The notes beneath the pieces are model-generated. The model was given only the letters and a program-made list of their open reading frames with translations, made no database searches and had not been told where the DNA came from. Source: an uncultured Acetatifactor sp. (GTDB taxonomy: Bacteria; Bacillota; Clostridia; Lachnospirales; Lachnospiraceae). From it: a stretch of 23,006 nucleotides of DNA. Shown here piece by piece: positions 1 through 7,701 of this stretch. The stretch is taken from NCBI GenBank assembly GCA_948496895.1, contig CAOOJO010000006.1, forward strand, positions 1 to 23,006, read 5' to 3'. The first letter of the stretch is position 1; every line of letters starts with the position of its first letter. The translations under genes and the position numbers were made by a program.

Positions 1-2
1 CA

Positions 3-1511
3 GATAAAGGTGCCTTATTTGAAGGACTCGACATATGGAAAGAAGAGAAGTACCGTATGCTGCAGGGAACATACCCAGTACTCATGCTGAGCTTTGCGGA
101 TATCAAGGAGACATCGTTTGCGCAGGCAAGGAAAGCGATATGCCGTGTGATCAAGGCGCTTTATGACAGATTCAGCTTCCTGCTGGAGGATGGCTTGCTG
201 AGCGAAAGCGAGAAGAGGGATTTCAGGGAGATATCTGCAGATATGGAGGATAGCGCGGTGTCTTTCTCACTGAAGATGCTGTCCTGCTATCTGTCCCGTT
301 ACTATGAGAAAAAGGTGATCATCCTGTTAGATGAATATGATACTCCCATGCAGGAGGCTTACGTGAATGGCTTCTGGAAAGAGATGGTTGCCTTTACCAG
401 AAGCCTGTTCAATGCCACCTTTAAAACGAATCCATATATGGAACGAGCCATCATGACAGGGATTACCAGGGTAAGCAGAGAGTCCATGTTTTCGGATCTG
501 AACAACTTAAAGGTGGTAACGGTGACCTCGGAGGAATATGGGGACTGCTTTGGCTTCACGGAAGAGGAAGTGTTTGCCTCCATGGATGAATTCGGGCTGG
601 AAGAAAAAGAAAAAGTACGTGCGTGGTACGATGGCTTTACATTTGGAGGTGCACGGAACATATACAATCCCTGGTCTATCATCAATTACCTGGACAGACG
701 GCAATTCGAGCCTTACTGGGCGAACACCAGCTCCAACAGCATGGTAGGAAAGCTGATTCAAGAGGGCATACCGGATTTAAAAATCATCATGGAAGATTTG
801 CTGCAGGGAAAATCTTTCCATACGACAATCGATGAACAGATTATATTCAACCAGCTTGACCATAACATAAAGGCAATCTGGAGCCTGCTGCTGGCCAGCG
901 GCTACCTGAAAGTGGAGCATGTTGCGTATGATGAACGCGGGAAAGCGGATTATGAGCTAAGGCTGACAAACTGGGAAGTGAGGATGATGTTCGAGCGTAT
1001 GATTGACGGATGGCTTGCTGAATACACCCCGGACTATAATGCCTTTGTCAAGGCCTTGCTGCTGGGCGACAAGAAGGCGATGAACATCTATATGAACAGG
1101 ACAGCCCTTGCCACTTTCAGCTGCTTCGACTCGGGAAACAGGCCTTCGGAGGCTTCGGAGCCTGAGCGGTTCTACCATGGCTTTGTTCTGGGGCTGATGG
1201 TTGACCTGGCAGACAAATACAGCATCACATCCAACAGAGAGAGCGGATTCGGGCGGTATGATGTCATGCTGGAGCCAAGAAACAAGGCTGATGATGCTTT
1301 CGTAAATAATCGCAATAGAGATGCGATTATTATGGAGTTCAAGGTGCGTGACCCGGAGGAGGAGCACAGCCTGGAGGACACCGTGGCTGCAGCCTTGAAG
1401 CAGATTGAGGAAAAGCGTTACGCCTATACGTTGGAAGAGAAAGGATTCCCGATAGACAAAATCCGGAAGTATGGCTTTGCTTTTGAAGGGAAGAAGGTGT
1501 TGATCGGCTAA
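3..1511 (+). CDS. AAA-ATPase-like protein with C-terminal PD-(D/E)XK nuclease domain (5' partial)
   Basis: The reading frame is open from base 3, and the codons before the first ATG (57) encode DKGALFEGLDIWKEEKYR. In this family that stretch directly follows the Walker A region, so the gene starts upstream of the window and the ATG at 57 is internal. A Walker B-like motif IILLDEYDTP lies near residues 95-105 of the visible part. The C-terminus holds a PD-(D/E)XK-type core: GRYDVML followed by IIMEFKV (Asp, then Glu-x-Lys). This matches the AAA-ATPase-like (PF09820) plus DUF1703/PD-(D/E)XK (PF08011) architecture, which is very abundant in Lachnospiraceae and Bacteroidetes. The biological role is not established; mobile-element or defence links have been proposed. 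The visible part is about 502 codons, so only the N-terminus with the P-loop is missing, by position rather than by mutation. GC is lower than in the middle of the window. I am sure of the family and not of the function. Confidence 0.9.
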   Translation, partial: DKGALFEGLDIWKEEKYRMLQGTYPVLMLSFADIKETSFAQARKAICRVIKALYDRFSFLLEDGLLSESEKRDFREISADMEDSAVSFSLKMLSCYLSRYYEKKVIILLDEYDTPMQEAYVNGFWKEMVAFTRSLFNATFKTNPYMERAIMTGITRVSRESMFSDLNNLKVVTVTSEEYGDCFGFTEEEVFASMDEFGLEEKEKVRAWYDGFTFGGARNIYNPWSIINYLDRRQFEPYWANTSSNSMVGKLIQEGIPDLKIIMEDLLQGKSFHTTIDEQIIFNQLDHNIKAIWSLLLASGYLKVEHVAYDERGKADYELRLTNWEVRMMFERMIDGWLAEYTPDYNAFVKALLLGDKKAMNIYMNRTALATFSCFDSGNRPSEASEPERFYHGFVLGLMVDLADKYSITSNRESGFGRYDVMLEPRNKADDAFVNNRNRDAIIMEFKVRDPEEEHSLEDTVAAALKQIEEKRYAYTLEEKGFPIDKIRKYGFAFEGKKVLIG

Positions 1512-1586
1512 GCCAGGGAGGTCTGCGGTATAGCATGGAGTCTCATGCATGTCGTGAAGAATAAAACGAAGCAGGCTATAAGGGAA

Positions 1587-1613
1587 ACAGCTCCGGCATG
1601 GTACCAGAGCTGT
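1587..1613 (-). terminator. Weak candidate terminator hairpin downstream of the ABC genes
   Basis: ACAGCTC (1587-1593) and GAGCTGT (1607-1613) form a perfect 7-bp stem with a 13-nt loop. Read on the minus strand the stem is followed by TTTCCCTTAT, a broken U-tract, so it could end the ABC exporter transcript about 200 bp beyond its stop. The loop is long and the T-run interrupted, so confidence is low. The rest of the 1512-1818 gap shows no convincing gene, promoter or repeat. Confidence 0.25.
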
Positions 1614-1818
1614 CAAGGCCATCCCCCCGGAGTCGATCAGAAAGGGCTCTGTACGCTAAAGCCTCTTATAAAAGATAACCTCGTCGTACACCTTTCCATC
1701 GCTCCAGGGTTCTTTCACTCCACCTGGTCAAAATATGTCCTGGATACATATTGCACCACCACCTGTTCTAAGTATACCATGCAGAACAGAAAAAACTTTT
1801 CCAAAATGGCAGGGCGGC

Positions 1819-3456
1819 TCATTCTTTTCCGCCACACATCCGAACCACCCTGTCAGCAAAAGCCGCCTCTTCCTCACGGTGAGTTGTGTAGATAACGGTA
1901 GCCCTGCTGCTCCTTATATAGCGCATTAACTTCTCGGCGTGCTCTCTGTCTAAGGACGCTGTAGGCTCGTCAAGGAGAATGATTTTCGCATCGCCGTTGG
2001 AAAAGGCTCTGGCGGCATTCACCCTCTGCTGCTCCCCTCCTGAAAGCTCGGATATGGAAGAGATTTCTCGGCCTGAAAAATCAGAGACCCCAGTGGCATT
2101 CCTTATACTCTCCAGGCTTGTCTCACGAAAGCTGCCCATCAGAATATTATCGTCGATGGAGGCTTCATAAAGCTGAGAAGCGGCGGGCATATATGCGAAA
2201 ATACCGCTTTCCCTCAAACATGCAGCATCATTTGCCGGGGATTTGCCAAATAGCGTTATGCTGCCGGATGTGGGGACATACATCCCCATGATGCAGCGAA
2301 GCAGTGTGGATTTTCCGCTGCCGTTCTCGCCCATGACTGCGATATGCTCCCCTTCTTTTATGCATAAATTGATATCCGATAGAATTTTCCTGCCCTCTGC
2401 CTCAAAGCACAACCCGTCAATGGCCAGGGCGCAGCCAGTGTCATGACCTTGAGATTCCTTTTCCCGGGAATGCTGTTTATCCTGAGAATGCGTTACTTCC
2501 CTTGTAAGGCCGAAAAGCTCCTTCCCATTGTCGATCGGCACGGTATTATACGGGATGTACGCCGCCATCTCCTGAATGCTTTGTGTCTGGGCTCCTGATT
2601 CCTCCAGGATGCTTTTCACGGAAGCCAGGTTTCCTCCCGCTATTTTCACGCTGCCGGGCAAGAATCCCAGCACAGGATAAATGAATCCGCTTACCAGTTC
2701 GCTTATGACTTTTTGCAGGGAAATATAAAGATTATTCTGATGCAGCTGTTCGGCCTGGACACGGAAAATATCCCTTCTGGTTTGGTCAAAACGAGCTTTC
2801 ACGATGCTTTGCAGGCTGTTCATATTGATGAAATCCGCTTTATGCATGAGCTCTTCGACATTGTTGTTTTTTTCGGCTTCAAGGCCCTGGAGCCGGGAGG
2901 CATATGCTTCGGATATGCCCTGGAGCTTTTTGCCTGCAAAAACTGTGATACCGATATGGGCCAAAAGAAAGAAGGAAACGGTATAATGGACATTCACCGC
3001 TAAAACCAACAGAACGCCTATGACGATCACGCTGATCACATATCTGATGATCATCACCCATAAGGAGAGCGCGGAATCGGTAAAGGCGGTAATGTTCTGG
3101 AGCAGGTCCTCATCCTTGTATTTGGCCTCTCTCTCACCGTAGGGCAGCGCGAACAGGTCCTGATACAAATCCGCCGAGCCTCTGTAGATAAGGTTCGCGC
3201 ACATTACATTTCCATATACATTTATCATGTAATCCAAGGCGAGCATGAATAAAGCTGCCACAATCAAGGAAAGGATCATCCATGGAGTCACTGCCATGCC
3301 GCTTTCTATTTTGCCCATGATAGTCTGTATCATAAAGGGCGCAGTCAGAGGCACCGCAAAGGATACGAGGGAAAATGCCGCCAGCAGGGCCGCGAATTTC
3401 AGTTTATGGTTTTTCAGGATGATGGATGTGGATTTCAGTCTGTTCAGCATTTTCAT
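1819..3456 (-). CDS. ABC transporter ATP-binding/permease protein (second half-exporter)
   Basis: The protein has 545 residues in the usual half-exporter order: a transmembrane domain (about residues 1-310, several hydrophobic segments starting near residue 20) fused to a C-terminal ATPase domain. The ATPase has Walker A GENGSGKST (about 376-384), signature LSGGEQQRV (about 470), Walker B IILLDEPTASLD and an H-loop histidine in TTHREE. It lies 97 bp downstream of a second half-exporter on the same strand, so the two probably form a heterodimeric exporter in the cytoplasmic membrane. GGAGG ends 9 nt before the ATG at 3456, supporting that start. The substrate cannot be read from sequence; drugs, peptides and lipids are all possible, and no peptidase domain or precursor peptide gene is visible. 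The spacing suggests co-transcription. Confidence 0.88.
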   Translation of the reverse strand: MKMLNRLKSTSIILKNHKLKFAALLAAFSLVSFAVPLTAPFMIQTIMGKIESGMAVTPWMILSLIVAALFMLALDYMINVYGNVMCANLIYRGSADLYQDLFALPYGEREAKYKDEDLLQNITAFTDSALSLWVMIIRYVISVIVIGVLLVLAVNVHYTVSFFLLAHIGITVFAGKKLQGISEAYASRLQGLEAEKNNNVEELMHKADFINMNSLQSIVKARFDQTRRDIFRVQAEQLHQNNLYISLQKVISELVSGFIYPVLGFLPGSVKIAGGNLASVKSILEESGAQTQSIQEMAAYIPYNTVPIDNGKELFGLTREVTHSQDKQHSREKESQGHDTGCALAIDGLCFEAEGRKILSDINLCIKEGEHIAVMGENGSGKSTLLRCIMGMYVPTSGSITLFGKSPANDAACLRESGIFAYMPAASQLYEASIDDNILMGSFRETSLESIRNATGVSDFSGREISSISELSGGEQQRVNAARAFSNGDAKIILLDEPTASLDREHAEKLMRYIRSSRATVIYTTHREEEAAFADRVVRMCGGKE

Positions 3457-3553
3457 TCCTTTTTTCCTCCCATAATAAACGACATTTCATTCCTGCCAGC
3501 CACCTGGCACGGCCGATTCTGCCGCTGACAGGTTTTTGGGCAAGATGGAATCA

Positions 3554-5182
3554 CTACATATCCATATTGAGAACTTTTATAGAACCCATGGAATCAACAT
3601 CAAAATCCGTATGCGAGGACATGATCAGAATCTGGGATTTTTCCTTGAGCTGTGCAAGGAGCCTTCCGAATATCTCCCTGCGCGAGTCCGGGTCGATCGC
3701 GGAGAAGCCTTCATCGGAAAGGATTACGTCGTGATCCCCGTAAAAGGCTCTGGCCAGACAGATCCTCTGCTGCTCTCCTGAGGATAGATTCAGCATGGAA
3801 ACAGGGGTGTCTATCCCCCTCTCGAATTTGGGAATCAGGTCTTTCAGCCCTGTCTGCTCCAACGCGTGATGGAGCTTCCTTTCATCTGTAGCTTGGAACA
3901 TTGTGATATTCTCTCTGATGGTGCCTGAAATGAGCTGAGGCTCCTGGCTCAAATACAAAATCCTGCCCCAAAAGGCGTCTTCCCTGACATTCTTCAGGTT
4001 TTTGCCGCCGCAGATGACAGTCCCTCCATAGCCTTTTAAGATATCCGCGAAGATCTTCAGCAGAGTGGACTTGCCGCAGCCTGAAGCTCCCCTTAAGACC
4101 AGACATTCACCTGATTTTAACTCTAAATTTATGTTATCAAAGAGATTCCTTCCATGGGATGCCCCATTTCCATCTTCATAAGCAAAGCTCAGATTTTGCG
4201 CCGAAATGGAAGTGATTCTGCCGATATCCTCAAATCCGCCGGGGGCTGTGGCCTGTGGGGTCAGCAAAGCGCTTATCCTGCTGTCCATCCCTTTCAGCTG
4301 TTGATAATCTGAAATACAGGCGGGAATCTGATACAGGGTATTGGTCAGAAATCCCACGGCCGCCAAAAGCACAATGAAATCGCTGATCGCAATGCTGCCC
4401 TTGGAAACCCCGTATCCCCCGATGATCAGTATGGCGCAGGTATTCAGAATCGTGTTTGCCGAACCCAGAATCCGCTGCATGGTCATGGTGCCCAGGATTT
4501 TTCCCTGGTCGATTTTATAGTCTGCAATCTCTTTTCGGTAAGGCTCCACGACCCTCTCCCCGTTGAGGGCATAGGCAGCCTCGCGGTTGCGCACCAGCTC
4601 CGCATTGTGGTTATAGATGGCGCCCATATGATAATAAAGCTTCTCATTCTGTTCCGGCAGCTTCCGTCCCCTGTAGGCGCTGATGGAAATGGCTCCCAGG
4701 GACAGGAAAAGGGTCAGGGCCCAAAGCCAGGGCTGGATCAGAATGACATAGATGCTGGTCAAGACGACGGAAACTGCCGTTCCTGTCATTTTCAGCATGA
4801 ATCCTGAAAGCTGCTCAGAGTATGTAAAGATATCGTTCCGAATCATGGGCAGCATTTCCCCGGCATTTTCCCTGTTCCTATAATTCGAGCCAAGCCAGAC
4901 GTCTATGGCATCTCGCTCCAGCGCTTCTATCAGTCTCTGCTGAATGGTCAGAGCCTTCCTGTTCTGAACGCAGAGGAGCAGCGCTGACGCCATCAGGCTG
5001 ATTGAAAATACCGCAAATACGCCCCATATCCTGCCCCCGTTCTTAGTCAGGACGCTGTCCGACAAAAGCCTGATGCACTCCAGATAAAGGATGCCCAGAC
5101 CGGAACCCAGACAGACGGCAAGCACCGCCGTGAACAAGCTGCCGGCAGATTCCTTTAGTATGTTTTTGGATTCGGTATTCAT
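3554..5182 (-). CDS. ABC transporter ATP-binding/permease protein (first half-exporter)
   Basis: A 542-residue half-exporter: membrane domain over about residues 1-315, then an ATPase domain with Walker A GASGCGKST (about 366-374), signature LSSGEQQRICLARAF, and Walker B VILSDEGFSAID followed by an H-loop SSHTD. The catalytic Asp-Glu pair is kept, but the usual proline after it is glycine and the signature has Ser for the second Gly (LSSGE). Paired with the gene downstream it likely forms a heterodimeric exporter with slightly unequal ATP sites. The ATG at 5182 is preceded by a purine-rich GAGGGAAGGG site. A TATAAT sits on the minus strand at 5205-5200, but it is so close to the start codon that the transcript would begin inside the ribosome site, so I do not call it a promoter. 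The gene lies 133 bp downstream of merR on the same strand, so read-through from that gene is possible. Confidence 0.88.
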   Translation of the reverse strand: MNTESKNILKESAGSLFTAVLAVCLGSGLGILYLECIRLLSDSVLTKNGGRIWGVFAVFSISLMASALLLCVQNRKALTIQQRLIEALERDAIDVWLGSNYRNRENAGEMLPMIRNDIFTYSEQLSGFMLKMTGTAVSVVLTSIYVILIQPWLWALTLFLSLGAISISAYRGRKLPEQNEKLYYHMGAIYNHNAELVRNREAAYALNGERVVEPYRKEIADYKIDQGKILGTMTMQRILGSANTILNTCAILIIGGYGVSKGSIAISDFIVLLAAVGFLTNTLYQIPACISDYQQLKGMDSRISALLTPQATAPGGFEDIGRITSISAQNLSFAYEDGNGASHGRNLFDNINLELKSGECLVLRGASGCGKSTLLKIFADILKGYGGTVICGGKNLKNVREDAFWGRILYLSQEPQLISGTIRENITMFQATDERKLHHALEQTGLKDLIPKFERGIDTPVSMLNLSSGEQQRICLARAFYGDHDVILSDEGFSAIDPDSRREIFGRLLAQLKEKSQILIMSSHTDFDVDSMGSIKVLNMDM

Positions 5183-5315
5183 GTTTGCCCTTCCCTCACA
5201 TTATAGTAAAATTGCCTGTCTTTATGAAAAATCTTATCATAAACTTTGGCAGATGACAACTTTGAAAATCCCTGCCAGCCTGGCGGCAAAGGCCGGCGTC
5301 CCCGGATGCGTCTGC

Positions 5316-6134
5316 CTATCCGATGACAGGAATCTCAATCTGCACAATGTAGTCCTCGATCTGGTCAATGACATTTTCGTTGATGCCCATTTCATAGGAA
5401 AATCCGTGGAGGGTCAGCCCATGCTCCCCGGCATAGGCGAGGATTTCCCGATACCGTTTCGGAATGCCGCTCCACTCCCCTTTGTGGAAGGCCCTCAGGT
5501 ATTTCCCCTTTGGCATGATATGCAGTCCATCCTGGTATGGGAGAGAGGGAATCTCGATAAAGAGCCTGGAATAATTGTCAAAGCTGCCGTTTAGCAGGTC
5601 GGCAACGGAGATCATGGAGCCATAGGAGGCCTTGTGGAGGCGGCCCAGCCGGTACTTTTCGGTTTCGGCAGTGATCAGCTCCACCTCCTGTTCAAAGGAG
5701 GTGTTCCGGTCTATGTCCACGGTGACCAGGCAGCGTTCCTCTTTTTCGACCAGGCCGATCTGGGTCAGGTCCATGGACAGCAGGGTGTCCATGTTCCGGT
5801 GATGCGTACAAAGGGTGGTCCGGACTGCCTGCAGATGGGTGATCTGTGTGTCCAGGGCTGCTATTTTTTCCTCCAGAAGGCATTTCAGGCTGGCGGCGGA
5901 CCGGTCTTTCATGAAATCCTGTATTTCACGGATGGAGACGTCCAGCTCCCGCAGCAGCAGGATGGTCTCCAGGACAGGGCTCTGGTGGTAAGTATAGCAG
6001 CGATATCCGTTTTCGGGGTTGATGAAGGCCGGCTGAAACAGCCCGATTTCGTCATACCACATAAGCGTCCTCTTGTTGACGCCGTGCATGGCCGCGAACT
6101 GGCCGATGGTCAGGAGCTTGTCTTTTTTGTTCAT
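5316..6134 (-). CDS. MerR family multidrug-responsive transcriptional regulator
   Basis: A 272-residue protein with an N-terminal MerR winged-helix domain (about residues 5-75; LLTIGQFAAMHGVNKRTLMWYDEIGLF, then NGYRCYTYHQ, split here by residue run), a predicted coiled-coil dimer helix (about 78-120) and a C-terminal region of about 150 residues resembling the GyrI/BmrR-type effector-binding fold. This is the layout of BmrR/BltR-like regulators, which bind hydrophobic drugs and untwist a long-spacer promoter. The start at 6134 has AAGGTG about 4-5 nt upstream and begins at the conserved HTH; a longer reading frame up to 6335 runs antisense into the MATE coding sequence and has no homologous residues, so I reject it. 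The gene is divergent from the MATE pump, and the intergenic region has a typical MerR-type operator. It is very likely the direct regulator of the pump and of itself. Confidence 0.9.
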   Translation of the reverse strand: MNKKDKLLTIGQFAAMHGVNKRTLMWYDEIGLFQPAFINPENGYRCYTYHQSPVLETILLLRELDVSIREIQDFMKDRSAASLKCLLEEKIAALDTQITHLQAVRTTLCTHHRNMDTLLSMDLTQIGLVEKEERCLVTVDIDRNTSFEQEVELITAETEKYRLGRLHKASYGSMISVADLLNGSFDNYSRLFIEIPSLPYQDGLHIMPKGKYLRAFHKGEWSGIPKRYREILAYAGEHGLTLHGFSYEMGINENVIDQIEDYIVQIEIPVIG

Positions 6135-6162
6135 GGTCACCTTAAAAAATTCTAAAATGGTA

Positions 6163-6193
6163 TTGACTGTACAGTTACTGTACGGTTTATGAT
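6163..6193 (+). promoter_or_regulatory. MerR-type promoter and operator for the MATE gene
   Basis: TTGACT (6163-6168) and TATGAT (6188-6193) are separated by 19 bp, the over-long spacer characteristic of MerR-controlled promoters. Within the spacer lies a perfect 7-1-7 palindrome, GTACAGT-T-ACTGTAC (6169-6183). It sits between the divergent merR and MATE genes, 44 bp before the MATE start codon. The geometry is seen directly; MerR binding is inferred from family knowledge. Confidence 0.88.
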
Positions 6194-6237
6194 ACCACAT
6201 ACAGGAAACGAATACTAGGTGAACGGAGGAAAAATCT

Positions 6238-7578
6238 ATGGAAAACGCAAAAAACGCAAATGTATATGAAAAGCCTGTAACGCTGAAAAACATCCTGAAA
6301 TTTGCCGTGCCGACGATCGCGATGACGGTGTTCATGTCTTTTTACACCATGGTTGACGGGCTGTTCGTGTCGAACCTGATCGGCACGAATGCCCTTTCTG
6401 CCATCAACCTGACCGCGCCCGTCATCCAGCTGGTCACGGCGATCTCCACCATGCTTGCCACCGGAGGCAGCGCGGTCATCATGAAGAAGATGGGGGAACA
6501 AAAGCACGAGGAGGCGAAGGAGGATTTTACCTTCCTGATTCTGGTGAATGTCATGGTGGGCATCGTCATGTGCGCGGCGGGGTATCTGGCCATGGGGCAT
6601 ATTTTTGCCGGCATGAACCTCTCCCCGGAGGTGGAAGGGTACTGTGTGGAATATTTAAGCCGGTATCTGGTGTTCACTGTGCCGATCCTGCTGATGAATA
6701 ATTTCACCCTTTACATGATCGCCAGCGAGAAGGCCACTCTTTCCCTGGTCTGCTCTGTGGCGGGCGGCGTCCTGAACATGGCGCTTGACTATGTGTTCAT
6801 CGCCGGGCTGGGCATGGGGATTGGCGGCGCCGCCATCGCCACGGGGCTGGGCTATTCCGTGACGGCGGTGGTGGGGCTGTTCGTCTTCAGCCGGAAAAAG
6901 AGCCTTCTGCATTTCAGGAAACCGGCATTCCGGCTTCCGGTCCTTGCAAAGGCGGCCGCGAACGGATGCTCGGAGATGGCCACTGCCCTGGTTACCGGAA
7001 TCATTACCATGATGTTCAACTGGACGATGCTGCACTACGTGGGGGAGGACGGGGTTGCCGCGGTGACCATCATCATGTATGTGCTGATGTTCGCGAGCTC
7101 CCTGTATACAGGGTATTCCTATGGCGTAGCCCCGATGCTCAGCTATTATTATGGGGAAAGGAACCGGGAGAAGCTGAAAAAGCTGGTCGCGGTCAGCCTG
7201 AGGGTGATCGGGGGGATCTGTCTGGCCACCGTTGGGGCGTCCTTCCTGCTGACAAAGCCCCTGGTGTCCGTTTTTGCCCGCCCGGACAATCCGGTGTATG
7301 GCCTGGCAGTGACCGGAAACAGGATCTGTACCATTGCGCTTTTGTTCATCGGCTTTAATATTTTTGCCAGCGGGATGTTCACCGCATTGTCCAACGGGGT
7401 GGTTTCGGCTGTGCTGGCCTTTTCCAGGTCTTTTGTGTTCATGCTGATCACGATGATTGTGCTCCCGCTTCTTTTGGGGGTGAACGGAATCTGGCTGGCC
7501 ACGCCCGCGGCGGAGCTGATGGCGCTTGCATTGTCCGTCTTTATGTTCTTAAAGTATAGGAAGAGGTACGGCTACTGA
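6238..7578 (+). CDS. MATE family multidrug efflux transporter
   Basis: A 446-residue, very hydrophobic protein with about 12 predicted membrane helices. It starts with a short polar N-terminus and the segment TLKNILKFAVPTIAMTVF, typical of the first helix of MATE (multi-antimicrobial extrusion) transporters; VDGLFVSNLIGTNALSAINL and the repeated halves with conserved Pro and Gly positions also fit the DinF/NorM-like family. It would export cationic drugs or metabolites using a sodium or proton gradient. The ATG at 6238 follows a GGAGG site (spacing about 7 nt). It is divergent from a MerR regulator and carries the MerR-type 19-bp-spacer promoter directly upstream, so it is probably drug-inducible. 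The real substrate is unknown. The next gene lies 123 bp downstream with no clear terminator between. Confidence 0.92.
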   Translation: MENAKNANVYEKPVTLKNILKFAVPTIAMTVFMSFYTMVDGLFVSNLIGTNALSAINLTAPVIQLVTAISTMLATGGSAVIMKKMGEQKHEEAKEDFTFLILVNVMVGIVMCAAGYLAMGHIFAGMNLSPEVEGYCVEYLSRYLVFTVPILLMNNFTLYMIASEKATLSLVCSVAGGVLNMALDYVFIAGLGMGIGGAAIATGLGYSVTAVVGLFVFSRKKSLLHFRKPAFRLPVLAKAAANGCSEMATALVTGIITMMFNWTMLHYVGEDGVAAVTIIMYVLMFASSLYTGYSYGVAPMLSYYYGERNREKLKKLVAVSLRVIGGICLATVGASFLLTKPLVSVFARPDNPVYGLAVTGNRICTIALLFIGFNIFASGMFTALSNGVVSAVLAFSRSFVFMLITMIVLPLLLGVNGIWLATPAAELMALALSVFMFLKYRKRYGY

Positions 7579-7701
7579 AAATAAGGCAAAAATCCATAAA
7601 AGTTCTGCTCCATGATCCGAAATAGAATATATACGGCTTTTGGCCGTGCCGCCCGGGCTGCCGGGAATCGGCCTATGGGCATTTTGGACTGGAGATTCGA
7701 T

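Noticed and set aside
1..56. True truncation of the AAA-ATPase-like gene
   Set aside because: The frame is open to the window edge with family-typical residues, so the missing part is simply outside the window.
5200..5205. TATAAT on the minus strand as promoter of the ABC genes
   Set aside because: The predicted start would fall inside the ribosome binding site of the gene at 5182, and the -35 match is weak.
6135..6335. N-terminal extension of the MerR reading frame
   Set aside because: It is antisense to the MATE gene and its promoter, adds no MerR homology, and the ATG at 6134 has a good ribosome site.
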